Assembly (NCBI GenBank): GCA_026122225.1
Contig: JANEZZ010001900.1
Coordinates: forward strand, 186,001 to 250,000
Direction: 5' to 3'
Length of the DNA stretch: 64,000 nucleotides
Origin: Heloderma charlesbogerti
Lineage: Eukaryota; Chordata; Lepidosauria; Squamata; Helodermatidae
Shown: piece after piece, positions 20,040-32,039 of the stretch
Layout of the letters: each line of letters starts with the position of its first letter
Position numbering within the stretch: position 1 is the stretch's first letter
Notes under the pieces: generated by a model
The model's input: only the letters and a program-made list of their open reading frames with translations
Databases searched by the model: none
What the model was told of the DNA's origin: nothing
Program-made: the position numbers and the translations under genes

Positions 20040-20236
20040 GGGCGATTAGACAAATTCAAAGAGGATAAGGGTATCAGACTCTACTAGTCACAACAGCTAT
20101 ATTGTACTTCCAGGAACAACAGCAGGAGAGGACTACTGCCCTCATGTCCTCCTTGTGGGCATCCCTTGGACACTGTGGGAAACAGGATGCTAGACTAGAT
20201 AGGCCTTTGATTTGATCCAGCAGGGTTCTTATGTTT
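20040..20236 (+). mobile_element. CR1 LINE 3' tail fragment
   Basis: The sequence TTAGACAAATTCA, CTCATGTCCTCCTTGTGGGC, ATGCTAGACTAGATAGGCC and the end GATCCAGCAGGGTTCTTATGTT match the untranslated tail seen in reverse at 58677-58880 and forward at 35900-36118. This is typical of reptile CR1 3' ends. Confidence 0.75.
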
Positions 20237-20859
20237 TTTTCTCTGGGTTGACCCTATGGTCAAAGAAATAATACACTGGAGCTGCTCAGAAGAGTTTAGA
20301 TGGGGATTGTTTTTACAATAGTTATATCAAGTGCTGCTGAGCCTCTGTGAGTTATGTCCTCAGGACATTTATGCCACCTGTCACCCCTCTTAACAGCTTT
20401 GATCTTGCATGCATTATCTAGATTATTGTACCATTTCTCAGACTGCGCCTGAGGTAGCTTAACACATTTATTGACACTTTTTCACCATATGAACTGATAC
20501 AGACAAGCAGTTTTGGAGAGAGCCCTTGGGCTAACAATTGTATTTACATCTTCTGCCACTGAGGGAAAAGCAGAACTAATAATGCAAACAAAAGATCAGG
20601 CTTCTTTCCTTTTCTTCATTAATGTTTCAGATTATTTTCTTGGTGTGCTGTGAAAGGCTGTGGGTGTTGCCTGTGTAGATGCAATGTAGGCCTTCCTTGA
20701 AGGCCACTTTTTCATTTCTTAAAATTACATATGGTGAATGAATTATGTCATGAAGGATTTGTGTGAATTAGGCTAATTAACCGGTTTCAATATGAATGAT
20801 AAATAGTACTTCCAGGTGCTCTGCAGACAAAGAAACAAGAGTCCAAGATGTAACCAGAC
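20237..20859. other. Unassigned spacer
   Basis: Nothing recognisable; no coding frame of interest. Confidence 0.4.
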
Positions 20860-21426
20860 TGTCAGAATAGTTGTAAGGGGTGTTTCTGAGTGTAGGGAGT
20901 AGGATAGCAGTTCAGATTCTGAAGGAGAACCATCAGACATGGAGGAGGTGTTTTCCCAGGCTAGTCCAGATATGAGTAGGCCTGCTTCTCAGGTTACAAA
21001 CATCCAGATGGCTGAGCTTGAGGGTCCCTCCTCACCCACCCCACCCCATGAGAGGCAGCGAACAGGAGGAGGACCTAATAGATGCCAGACGCAGGCACAG
21101 AGCAGAGAGAGAAGGCAGGGGTGGAACTTAGATAGTCTAGCCGATTGGCCTTGTGTGAAAAGCTGCTCTTAGAGGCCTCACGACAAGAGAGGGACCTCTC
21201 CCCACTTAAGTCAGGCTAGCGAGACCGCCTCCCTCTTCAAACCGCAGGCAACTCTCGTAAATTCCATTTGAATCCCCTGAAGGCATTCCTTGTAGATGGA
21301 AAGTCTCTGAGAATTTGCATCTGTATGACCCTATGAGGTAATGGATTAAAAGCTATAGACTGAAGCCTCCCATCTGTGTATGTTTGGGCATTGAAGTGAA
21401 GTGGGAGCTAAGGGGGAATCCTGACA
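20860..21426 (+). mobile_element. Solo LTR (TGTCAG family)
   Basis: A 567-bp unit starts TGTCAGAATAG and ends GGAATCCTGACA. It shares GCAGTTCAGATTCTGA, CATCCAGATGGCTGAG and GACTGAAGC blocks with 1473-2932 and, in reverse, 44210-44768. An obvious 5-bp target duplication is lacking, suggesting age. The internal short frames are not genes. Confidence 0.75.
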
Positions 21427-22007
21427 ATAGTAATAGATTAAAAAAATATGCATACCACAACAGTTACAAATGCAACTCCTCAGCAAATACACAGGAGTTG
21501 CCTGTCAAGGAACAGTATTTACTAGACTGGATCCAATTCACATTGGAAACTACATTGCAATAAAGTATATGTTAGAAACTAACAGAAGAATCTTATGTTC
21601 AAGTTACACCTGCTGAGTGGAATAGGGTTGTTACTGCACAAGGCAACATCAGCAGAAAAGAATAACCATCTCTGCACATTGATTGGTGTCTTCCCTGGAT
21701 AGATAGTGTGTGCAACAGTGTTATTCGTGGTGGCAGTGAAACTGTCAGAGATGTGCAATGGTCCCAGGTGTCATGCCTCCATTGACTTCATCTTCAGAAG
21801 AGCAGCTAGAACCTTCAGAGCGAGATGGCCTCAGGGAACAGGTCACCTCAGAAGACCCTGGCACTACCCAAGTCAGTATGGAACTTCAGTGGTGATGCCT
21901 TTGGATATGCCTCCTGGAAAGGCAGAGAGCTCAGCTTCTGGTGCAGAGGGGGCTGCTATCTAGCCCCAGAGAATGCCAGCACCTTAAGTTTCATGATACG
22001 ATGGCGG
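21427..22007. other. Unassigned spacer
   Basis: Contains two short open frames (21706-21963 and 21825-22010) without recognisable motifs; I do not support them as genes. Confidence 0.35.
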
Positions 22008-22867
22008 TAGGGATGTCAGAGAATTTTGCCACAAATCTCGGGGAGGCCGAATGCCAGCGCATTCGGCCCCCCGAAATTGGTGGCGAAACGGTCTGCCCCC
22101 CCCCGCCCCCGGGACAGGACTTACCTTGGGCGAATCCTCCTGGCGGCAGCGGTTTGGCAGCGGTTTGGCAGCGGCGGCAGCGGCGGCCGGTCTTCTGACC
22201 GGCTGCCGCTGCCGCCACCATTTCCAGTAAAAACAACAACAACAACAACAAAACGTGATAGGCTACGTAAAGATTGACGTAGCCTATCATGGCTAAATTT
22301 TTAAAAATACTGTGATAGGCTACGTCAATGTTTACGTAGCCTATCACGGCTGAGTAAAACAAAAACCAAAAAAACCTGCGCGTATGCAAATGGCGGCGCC
22401 CATGGGCGCCACAATTTGCGTTCCTTATTTTGGCACGTCTAGTCTACATAAACATTTACATAGACTACGGCGAAAATAAGGGGAACGCAAATAGCGTAGC
22501 GTCTACATGGGCGCCGCCATTTGCGTACGCGCGGTTGTTGTTGTTGTTTTTTTACTCAGCCATGATAGGCTACGTAAACATTTACGTAGCCTATCACGGC
22601 TGACTGCAGGGACGCAAACGGCGGCGGCTATGGCCGCCGCCATTTGCGGGCCCGGCTGGCCAGGATTCGGGGGTGGAGGGACAGAACGCCTCCCCCCCGG
22701 CCAGAATTTCGGGGGGGAGGGACGGAGCGCCTCCCCCCTGGCCAGAATTTCGGGGGGAGGGATGGAGCGCCTCCCCCCCGGCCAGAATTTCGCGGGGAGG
22801 GACGGAGCGCCTCCCCCCCACTGTGAATCAAATTTCGTTAAAGGTAAGTGACTTTTGTACATCCCTA
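22008..22867 (+). mobile_element. Palindromic hAT-like element, copy 6, rearranged
   Basis: The 860-bp element has ends TAGGGATG / CATCCCTA and an exact duplication GATGGCGG (22000-22007, 22868-22875). The left arm has a 24-bp hairpin GGCCGAATGCC...(22045-22068) and outward ACTTACCTT. Palindromes: GTGATAGGCTACG (about 22256-22290), a second of the same type (about 22311-22346), CAAATGGCGGCGCC, GTCTACATAAAC type, then a CAAATAGCGTAG arm that joins directly to GGGCGCCGCCATTTGCG near 22501, without its own partner arm. The mirrored half seen in copy 5 is therefore partly deleted. The right arm has a 42-bp minisatellite. AAGGTAAGTG is at 22841-22850. Confidence 0.85.
22663..22822. repeat. Four-unit ~42-bp minisatellite inside palindromic copy 6
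   Basis: The unit GGCCAGAATTTCGGGG-GAGGGACGGAGCGCCTCCCCCC is present about four times with small changes. Other copies have only one to two units of the GGGGGGAGGC / GCCTCCCCCC block here. Confidence 0.85.
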
Positions 22868-23149
22868 GATGGCGGTCAGGTGCTTGCTTACTGACGAGGA
22901 CTATGCATGGGTGGGGCTCTCCTCATGAGGAAGACATCTGACACAAGCTTTTAAAGTGATGCAGCTGAGCCCTGGGTGGGGCTCTGGCTATATCAGCTCT
23001 CAGCTGTAACTTGAGAGTTACTGGGAACAATGTCTTGTCTTCAGTTCTAGTCGCTGGTGTCATGTTTTCTTGACCTTGTCTTTGAATGTATGTGTTGCTG
23101 GCCTCTGGACTCCTGCCTGACTCTGCTTTTTTGGACTGTGTTTCTACTT

Positions 23150-23397
23150 GACTCCGAAGAGGAGCGTGGAGCGGCCAAAATGGGGCGTTCCAGGGGTGAG
23201 GAAGGCGGAAATGCTGACACCTAGGATATGTCATCCAGCAGCCTCCTCCCCCACTCCACCTTCCCATGCCTAGCTGCAAATGCAGGGCAGGAGAAGCGTG
23301 GAGGGGACGATACCCTCCGTACTCCTCCTGCCCTGCACTGGATAGGTGGTCTCCTCTGAGTTCGGAGGCGGCCATCTATCCCCATAGGATTGCGCTC
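23150..23397. mobile_element. Harbinger-like MITE, right part only
   Basis: It matches the right portion of the 54-kb copy (GGAGCGTGGAGC, CCAGCAGCC, GAGTTCGGAGGCGGCC) and ends CCCATAGGATTGCGCTC followed by TAA. The left half is absent. Confidence 0.65.
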
Positions 23398-24510
23398 TAA
23401 AAGTCTTGTTGCACCATTCTAGCCCCAATTCCAGACTCTATCTATCCCCTACTCATGGTGCCATCTGAAGCAGGTCATTTTACCCTGCTGCATAATAGGG
23501 CTGGCCCTGCCAATTAATTAGGGCTTCATTCCCATATACTGATTTTTCTTCACCTAATTGTCACCTTTGTTTTTGACTTGTATGGACATTGCTGTATTTT
23601 CCCTTATAAATCCAATTTCCAACCCTCTTAACAAAACAAGTTGCACTTTGTTTTCTACCTTATACTCAAAAGTGTCTTGATTGTTTATTTCAGAACTTGG
23701 TCTCCTTAAGTGTCAAGTTCCTGAGAAACAGCAAAACATTGTGAAAACTTGGGAAACAAGAAGTGAGAGTATATGCTTACCATTGGTCTTGGATTTAGCA
23801 ATTGTTCTTATTTACCAGGGTAAATCAGCTGTCCTAGAACCCAGAAAAAAACAGCAGTTCTTGCCTTCGGAAGTACACATAAAGCTCACCTGTAATTCTT
23901 AAAAAAAAAAAAAAAACCAAAACAGTTGCACCTTGGTGAGTTACATAGATCCTGCCCCTTGGAAGAGAATGAAAAAGAATGAATCTAATAGATAACTCTC
24001 ATTTCTCTCAGTGCCTCATTACCAGTATGTTCAGTTTGAAGATTGGTTCTATAGGTTCAAGAGAAAGATAGCAAGTAAGCTGAAACTCTTTATTGGATCA
24101 TTCTCTCTCATTGAAAAAGCATGCAATCTTTTGAATTGCACAGAAGTTTTATTCAGCAAAACAGCTATTAGCTCTGTTTCTATTCTGCCCAAGGATAATT
24201 CTATGTAATTAAAAAGCATGCTTGTTTACCCCTTTGCCAACAGTTGTCCCTGACTCAAAAGATGCAGCCTGATCTAGTTTTGTCTTTTATTGGGTCTACG
24301 CAGATACTGCAATGATATGAGAAAAACACTGGGCTAAACGTCAGTCCCACCTCAGTCTTGTTGAAATAAAAACAACAAAAATTGATACAAGGTAGACATT
24401 TTGCATTTGTCTCTCCTTTATTCTGTGCCTACGCACTAGAGAGGTATTTTGAGTACCAAGATTAAATTACGTTGCTTAAAAATACAAAAATGAATTTTTC
24501 AATCCCATAC
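23398..24510. other. Unassigned spacer with a poly-A run
   Basis: There is an A-run at about 23901-23917, possibly the tail of a retroposed sequence whose body I cannot identify. No gene is seen. Confidence 0.4.
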
Positions 24511-24523
24511 CTGTCTACTAGGG

Positions 24524-24760
24524 CTGTGCACAGACCCCCCAATCTGTTTTGGATGCTGCTTTGGATCATCCAAAGCAACCCTGATCCTCCTCAGACCCCT
24601 TCCGATCCAACTCAGATCCAAATCCAAAGCAAGATTTGGATATGCAGATCATATGTTTTGGACGTTTTCCCATTGACTTGCATGGGAAAACACAAACGGT
24701 CATAACTTTTTTAGCTTTTAGGATACAGGCATAACATTTGGGGACCTCTCCACACCGCTG
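24524..24760. mobile_element. Possible hAT-like MITE terminus
   Basis: TAGGGCTGTGCACAGACCCCCC looks like a hAT-type start. It is followed by short repeated GATCC/CAAAGC motifs in inverted arrangement, leading directly into the tandem array. No right end or duplication was found. Confidence 0.35.
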
Positions 24761-24784
24761 GAGAGGAGGCCACCTGCAAAATCA

Positions 24785-25380
24785 GACAGTTTGGCCCAGC
24801 GGTTTTTTGCTAGGCGGAGTTGAAATCTGATTTTTTCCCAAGAAAACTCCCAAAGCCAATAGTTGTAACTTCTCCCTATTTCCACGGATGTGTGTGAAAC
24901 CTGGGCTTCTCCCAGCCCCCCTTGAGTGCATCCCACTTGCCAAATTCCAGGCACTTTGGCCCACTGGCTTGTGTGTAAGGTGAATGTGAAATTTGATTTT
25001 TTTTCTAGGAAAACTCCCCAAACAAAGAGCTGTAACTTCTCCCTGTTTCCATGCACATGTGTGACACCTGGGCACCTCCCAGCACCCCTTGAGGGCATCC
25101 CACCCATCAGAGTTCAGGCACGTTGGCCCACTGGCTTGTGTGCAAGGCACTGGTGAAATCTGAGGTTTTCCAAGGAAACTCAGAAAGCAAAGAGTTGTAA
25201 CTTCTCCCTGTTTCCATGGATATGTGTGAAACCTGGGCTCCTCTCATCCCCCCTTGAGGGCATCCCACTTGCCAAATTCCAGGCATTTTGGCCCACTGGC
25301 TTGTGTGCAAGGTGAAATTTGATTTTTTTCCCCAGGAAAACTCCCAAAGCAAAGAGCTGTAACTTCTCCCCACCTCTGCC
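24785..25380. repeat. ~165-bp tandem repeat, about four units
   Basis: Markers recur at near-constant spacing: TGTAACTTCTCCC begins at about 24864, 25031, 25196 and 25358 (steps 167, 165, 162). Each unit also contains TTTGGCCCACTGGCTTG, GAAATTTGATTTTTT-type, GGAAAACTCCCAAAG and CATCCCACTTGCC. The open minus-strand frames here repeat in the same way and are a by-product. Confidence 0.85.
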
Positions 25381-25399
25381 CCTGCCAACATCCGAAGAT

Positions 25400-26935
25400 G
25401 CTTCATATTGCACTGACCTGCTTTGCCACACAGTGAACTGTTACTGGAATAAGAAGTTAATTAATATAAATACTATGTGTCTCACGCTTTTTCAACACTG
25501 CCTTGAAATATGGATGTGTAGTGTTGGTAGAACTACAACCTAGCATGCACACACACATGGACCTAGACACACGAGAGCTAAAGAAAAGCAGAGCTACCTA
25601 AGCAAATGACAGGTGTCTTTAATTTATTGTTTTATATTTCATGTTCTTTTATAGAAGGCAGGATAACTTCAAGAAATACAGGGCAATAGTGCAGGCGATT
25701 AGATAACAGCCAAATCAAACCCTTAAAAAGAAAAACCTTTAATATCTGTTTTGGGAGGATCAACACAGAGAAGACACAGGCGGTTCACTTCAGCATGGAG
25801 GTGGGGGAGAACAAACACTACACACATAGGCTGCTATAATATGTCTTTCTTTAAGGATTTAGAAAGAAAGAAAAAACTGAATGCTTGAACATGACTTAAA
25901 AGGGGTGGGGGGAGGAACATGCCCAGAAGTCAATGTTTTTAAAATTCTAAATTAGAGTGGGTTTGTAAAAATCTAAGAACCTAAAATCTAACAAAATCTA
26001 AAAAATCTAACTAACAAAAATGACAAGAAAATAGAATGGAGAAAGCAGAAGTAAGGCTCAACGTTACACAACAAACAAGGCATTTTCCAGAGTCCAAAAT
26101 CGAGATAAACAAACAAACACAGGAATGGTGGGGAAGGGGGAGCATGGCAGCAACTTGCAAGGAAAAGCGACGTTAGTTTGAAAAAATATGGAAAGGAGAG
26201 ATGAGATGAATCGAATCAAATACAAATAACAAACAAGTTGGGGGTACAAAGATATAGGAGAAAGCAGCTGGAAGAGGTGCTGCAAAAGACACCGTCCCAA
26301 TGGGGGCGGACGATCGAGGAGCGAGGGAAGGGAATGTTCCCAGCATAACCAAGTTGTTTCCTTTTAATTTAAATTCTGAGGAAAGCCTAATGGCGATCAA
26401 AATTGAATAAATTGAAGGAACAACTCCTAGGAATGCACACACATACACATGCACAAACGATCATCTACCCACACCAGCCCTCTCTCCCAAAGACACAGCT
26501 AGCGCAATGACTGAACGCAGCCTTTCGCCGAAGTATATACCCACTTCCTCCACCGCTCTCTCTGATTGGAGACTGCTAGCATCGGTTCTGGTTGAAGGTT
26601 CCTATTTGCCAAATCACACTCCCTCCTCCTCCTGCGCTTGCCCCCTGCATCCGCTTGCCTTAACCCTCCCTCCCTCCTCCTCCTCTTCCTCCTCATGCCC
26701 CTCCACGTGAGCATTGAGAAGTTGATACATTTTGGAGACAGCCTGTCTGGACTGCTGAGGCATTCAGTAGAGCTCTGAATATATGAGGCGGAGGAGGCAC
26801 TTCGTGTGTGTGTGGGGGGGTGCTTTGCCCCAAGGCACCTTGGTATTGCTCTGAACCACCTTGTATCACAAGGCTTTTGCTCCAAAACAGCTTGCTTCGC
26901 CTCGTTATTCGGACTTTGTAAGGAGGCGGTGGGCA
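25400..26935. other. Unassigned; pyrimidine-rich block near 26.6 kb
   Basis: Most of the stretch has no recognisable content. At 26620-26705 there is a (CTCCTC)-rich run, making an arginine-rich minus-strand frame (26499-26939) that has no recognised domain. I do not call it a gene. Confidence 0.35.
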
Positions 26936-27020
26936 GCACTACTGTCTACTCAGAAGTAAGCCCTATTGAATTCAATGGGACTAACTTCCAGGTAAATGTG
27001 TTGAAGACTGCAGCACTGAA
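26936..27020. mobile_element. Short MITE fragment (CTACTCAGAAGTAAG type)
   Basis: TACTCAGAAGTAAGCCCTATTGAATTCAATGGG is followed by ACTAACTTCCAGGTAAATGTG, an inverted arrangement typical of common squamate MITEs. A related but decayed piece lies near 32788-32880. Confidence 0.5.
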
Positions 27021-27960
27021 ACTAAATAAATAGAGCAGGTTGGCTATTAATAAGAAAGTGATGCTTTGTTTGATGGAAGACAGTATTGAACCAAGGAGCT
27101 TTGGTAAGCGGTGTTCTCTATTTATACAATTAAGCATGGCTTAATATTCAGTCCATCTGCCTGAAGTTGTAGCTGTCAAAACATCGTGAGTCCAGTAATC
27201 ACTGCTATGCACAAGCGTTGGTTAAAAAAGGAAATTGGGTAGATAACTGCTACTGTTTGGATGATGTCTTTGTGCACCTGTTACATCTGCATGTCCTTTG
27301 AGCAAACCATTAAATAATTTGTATGGGAAAATATGCTAACTCTGACTCTGATACTGCAGTTCTGGATAGTGGTGAATGATGAATAAAAGATTCTCCTTTT
27401 TGTTCAGTTAGCGAATTCTCTTGTTTGCTTAATCTTATGCTGATCAGCCAAAAGCAGGGATGCATGGATACTTCAGTGCTATTTTACAAACAAACCCTTT
27501 TCAGTTTCATTAATTTTCTTAATGATTTTCTTGTGTTAGTGATCTAAAAAATTTTTTGTTGATGGGGCCAGGAGTGGGGAGAAGATACCATTCACTAAAG
27601 TATTGCAAAAGACACATTAGTTATTATAAGTATACAGAGCTGCAATAACCATGATAGTAAAACTGTATAGCTCTTTCTGCTGCATGAGACAACTACGACT
27701 TCCAACTACACAGAAGAGTAGTTGTAGGATACCAGACTATATACAGGATAACTTGCAGTTAACAATTCCAATGTTATAACAAAACAAAAATCCTGTCCTA
27801 AGAGCCATTTTGCATTTGATTACACTTGGGGGCCAGTCACTGAGGACCAGAGGCACCACAATTAAATCATGTCCATATTCTGCCTCCAGGATGCATCTTG
27901 AGAATGTAACATGATCCGGGTCATCCTTGGATCCAGCCACAGATTCTTAGAAACAAATTG
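27021..27960. other. Unassigned spacer
   Basis: No gene or recognised repeat. Confidence 0.4.
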
Positions 27961-27964
27961 GCCC

Positions 27965-28308
27965 TGTTCACATAACAGGACACCCCATCATGGTTTAATG
28001 TACCCCTGGCGGCTTTTACATTGTGCTGGGTGACCATGGGTGCCATTTTTGCATTCTGTGTCATGTGAACCCAGGCAGCAAGAGTTGTTTGAGGGTTAGA
28101 CAACCTTCAAATAACCCATGGCTTGTTTTAGGGTTATTTGAGGGTTGTCTAACTTTCAAACAACTCCTGCTGCCTGGGTTTGCACAACACAACAAGCCAC
28201 AGCAAGCCATGTACCTGAGGGACCATGTAAAAATGGCTCCTGCAGGCATGCTGAGACAGCCCCTTCAGGAAAATTAAGCTATCATGGGCTGTTATGTCAT
28301 GCAAACCA
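27965..28308. mobile_element. Fold-back element, family F1
   Basis: The outer arms pair: GTTCACATAACAGGACACCCCATCATGG on the left with its approximate complement in CATGGGCTGTTATGTCATGCAAAC on the right. The inner arms also pair: GTTTGAGGGTTAGACAACC (about 28087) with GGGTTGTCTAACTTTCAAAC (about 28143), flanked by CAGGCAGCA / TGCTGCCTG. A related copy is at 47524-47905. There is no coding capacity and the target duplication is unclear. Confidence 0.65.
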
Positions 28309-28309
28309 C

Positions 28310-29255
28310 ATCACATCATGGCAGGTGAAAAATTGTGCTGCTGCAATTATATAATTTTTTTCCATGAAGTTGTGGCTGAATCTGCAGGTAGTTCACATGC
28401 TGCAAGCTCTGTGCAGAAGTGACTTGGGGCACATCAGGTGGGGAATAATTTTGATGATGAAAACTGGTTCCAAGTATTAAGTAACTGATGGGTGAGACAT
28501 CATCTCATGTGGGAATTAGACTTGAATCAGGATTCACATTAGTCCAAATACTTAAAAATTCCAAGAATCCACTCCACACAACTTGTTCAGCCCTGATTCA
28601 AAACTAGCCACCTTGGCTCTCCTCTCAGTGCATCCAGACATCAGCCTCTGATCTGGCTATAAGTTTGGGGTTTTTGCCCACCTTTCCCTCTGTAATTGGG
28701 ATCCCTTGAACAGTTCTGCCTTTATTGCTTTAGTAGCCAACTGCCCTTTTCTCCTGTCACTTCCTGAGGTGCCTGAGCAACACAATTTGGCTACCTAGGC
28801 AACACTGATACAGAAAGTCCTTTCCATCTGCTAAATGCAACAGAAATAGTTGTTGACAAAGTGCTGGCCTAGACAGCCTCCTGATAAGGCCACAACTGGC
28901 CTAATTCAGGGATGATTTGTATATGAAATTCCACACCTAGATCATAACATTTTAAAGAGGCCTTTTGAGCCCATACATATGGAATCATTCTTGCAGAACT
29001 GGCAATTCATACAACTTTTTTTGGTTACTTGAACCCAGATTCCTATTAGATAATGCTCAAAGAAAAGAAGTTAATTGGAAAACCAATTGCAATGTAACTT
29101 TTCCCAAAGTAGGTGCTCATGAGATCATTTCACAATGTCAACTAGTGAGTACCAAATAGTGCATCAGAATCAATCCTATTAACACTGGAGAATCAGCAAG
29201 AAAACTTTCATTCTCTCAGCTAGCAAGAAGGTTAAGCTGTGCTGAGGGAGTATAA
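28310..29255. other. Unassigned spacer
   Basis: No gene or recognised repeat. Confidence 0.4.

Positions 29256-29290
<35 letters not shown>
29256..29290. repeat. (AC)n microsatellite
   Basis: Seventeen AC units, uninterrupted. Confidence 0.95.
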
Positions 29291-29292
<2 letters not shown>

Positions 29293-30065
29293 CACAAGCA
29301 CCATGAAGCATCGACAGCGGATCTATTTCCAATGAAAGGACCACACAATTAAGTGAAAACAGCAGTGAAGCAGTTGCCACCAGGAAATATCCAACGTAAT
29401 CAAATCCACATAGGACAAGTTGTCCTTGTGAAGTAGCCTACAATACCTGTCATTTGTGTAACTCCTCATGATGAGAATGCTATTTCGAGTTGTTTATGTT
29501 TAAAATGTCATATCACTGCACATTAAACCTTTGTCCCCACTCATGCTAGTCAGGAAAATTGTGCTTCTGTCTGTCTTATTTCCCAAGTTCTTTGCTTCTA
29601 GCGCACGGTCCTATTGATCACCCACCAAAATTTAAGATTAGTCTTTTGTAGGCTTTAAAGGTATCATCTGATGCTGATGGCAATGTATGGCATTTGGCAG
29701 CCTCTTCCATCATTTCAGATTCCGCTCTATATACTGTATAAATAATCTGTGACCAAATGAGTACATTCAGTATATAGAAACAGATACAAATGCGCTGGCC
29801 CCTGCAGTTCCACCATCTTCCATTTGTACAGATTCCTCCATTTGAGCATTTTACTAAGGATAATAAATATTCCCCTCACACCCCATAATCTTGCAGCAAA
29901 ACAGCCATATCATTTATTAATTTGTTCTGTGGTTTGGGTGGATTGCATATTCTTTTATTCTGCCTCCTTCCCAGACTGAGCCATATTTATGAAGGATTTG
30001 GGAGATTTCATTTCTTTTTGTAATAGATGGGAATGAATCTGTGAAGACATGCGTATGTAAAAAAA
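29291..30065. other. Unassigned spacer
   Basis: No gene or recognised repeat. Confidence 0.4.
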
Positions 30066-30103
30066 GAAAGGAAGGAAGGAAGGAAGGAAGGAAGGAAGGA
30101 AGG
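30066..30103. repeat. (GAAG)n microsatellite
   Basis: About nine GGAA units. Confidence 0.95.
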
Positions 30104-31559
30104 AGTGGAAAATGCATTCAGCGCTACTTCACAGTGTGTTAACTATGCTGTGTTCTATTAACATCTTTTTACTTTAATCGTGTGAGCTACTAATCCACTT
30201 GCTTCATTTCTTTGCTTCAAGTTCTTTCTAATTACTTCAGTTGCTCATGTATTCAAATACTTGCATGCTTGACAGTTCTGCAGATGTCAAAATAAAGCTA
30301 CCTGAGGCATGATTTGCTTGAGTTTTCAAACGCTAAATAGGTAGGAAGAATTGTATGCAATTATCTCTTGTTACCCACGTTAATTGTATGTTTCCTTTTC
30401 TCTTTCCATTTTCATTTATCTTACAGAACTAAGACTTAGTTCCCAGAACAGCCATTAATTTCTAGGAACTTGGTGAATCCTTAGGACAAAGCACTGTATA
30501 TGTTGTATAGTATACAAGGGAATGTTGTAATTGCAATGTTTGCTGCTTAGAATCTAGCTTAGTGGCCTTTAACTTTTCATGTCCAAAGGCCACATGGAAT
30601 GACAATATGCAAATGATACTGATTATTTTAAAGTCTTGTTTGTATCTATTTGGCTACGTGCAACATTGCACCCATGCAATGTACCGTTCCCATCTCCTCC
30701 TGCTCCTTGCACCCCCAAAATCTGCTTCAGGGAGTCACTGAAACTTTCAGCAGATTTGGGCAGGCAGCAGGAGGAGAGGGATCCACTTCACGGACAGATG
30801 CCCTTCTGCTAGAGGATGGACACAAGTGTTACTGTCAACCTTCCCTATATCCCAGGGACATCTTATGTATTTGCAGAGCCTTAAGAGATACTTTTCTAGG
30901 TTCAGAAAAATGTTGGTTTGCAATGGCATTTGCATTTCAGTTGCCAGGATGACTCATCTATGAAAATCTAAAGACTTTCTTAACAGTGGTTTAATGAAGT
31001 AATACTAATACATAGCAAATGGAATTTGGGGTGGGGGAAGAAAATAGAAGATTCCTTGGTCAACAACCCTTTGGGGTTCTGGATGTTTCTCCCCAGAAAA
31101 TAAGTGTGGTTTTCAAGCCCCAGATCTCAGCAAAAGCCAGTTTCAGAGAACAGCCTGAACAGCTTGAAGCCTATCACCCATGATCTGAGGTGGAGGAATT
31201 GGAGGAAGAACCAGTTTCCTCAGGCTTTCCCTGAGGCTTCACGCAGACACAATGGTGATGGGGACAGGGATGAAGGGGGAGTGAATCAGGGTGTGGGGCT
31301 GCTATGGTTGCTGAGAGGACTTAAATCAGGATACGACTGCTTGTATTAAGCTAACTCTGACTCATCTGTACAGGGTATCCAACTTTGAGCATTGGAAACA
31401 GGGGGATCCATGATTCCCAAGGATCATGCCCCTCAAGGAAGATACAGTGAGCCATAGGTCAGCATGTTGATAAATATTGTCTAATACTCTTACAGGGAGA
31501 CATTTTCCTTGTTTGTTTCCCACTCAACTGTTCAGGCACAATGTTTAGATTTAGGCTAA
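30104..31559. other. Unassigned spacer
   Basis: No gene; short open frames have no recognisable motif. Confidence 0.4.
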
Positions 31560-32030
31560 ATGATCTCTTGGGAACCCATATTTGTTAACTCTACCTCCTT
31601 GTCCCACAATAGCCACTTAGGCAGGTGGCCTGAGCTTTCCCCTGGGTGTGGTTCTGTTAAGAAAGAGACATCAGGTCTTTTAAGACCACTGCCTTCAGGG
31701 GCACTTGGGTGGCAACCTGGGAGAGGGCCTTTTTGGTGGCTGTGGAATTCCCTCCCAAAGGAGGCTAGGTTCACTCTGTCTCTGCTGTTCTTTGGCTGGC
31801 AGGTGAAGACCTCTTTATTCAAGAAGGCCTTTGGCCTGTAAGTGGGTCTGTTGGGTTGGGTGCTGTTTTGAGTTTGTAATTGTTATATATTTTAATGTTT
31901 GTAATGTTCTGTAATTGTTATGTATTTTAATGTTTTAATCAGTTTTAATTATGCCTGTAAGCCCCATTGACCACCATTTTTTGGTAGAAAGGTGGGGCAC
32001 AAATCAAACAAACAAACAAATAAATAAATG
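31560..32030 (+). pseudogene. L2/CR1-group LINE 3' end
   Basis: The end of the reading frame (31560-31841) has WNSLPKEARFTLSLLFFGWQ and KTSLFKKAFGL, the conserved C-terminal segment of L2-type polymerase. It is followed by an untranslated tail with GTTTTAATCAGTTTTAATT, GGTAGAAAGGTGGG and an AAACAAACAAATAAATAAAT end. It is a 5'-truncated relic. Confidence 0.75.
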
Positions 32031-32039
32031 GACATATAG

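Noticed and set aside
24718..25431. Repeating minus-strand peptides (GNREKLQLF type)
   Set aside because: They follow the 165-bp tandem repeat and are not a repeat protein; stops interrupt every frame.
26499..26939. 146-codon minus-strand ORF with an R/K-rich middle
   Set aside because: The basic run comes from a (CTC)n-rich tract; no start context, splice partner or known domain is seen.
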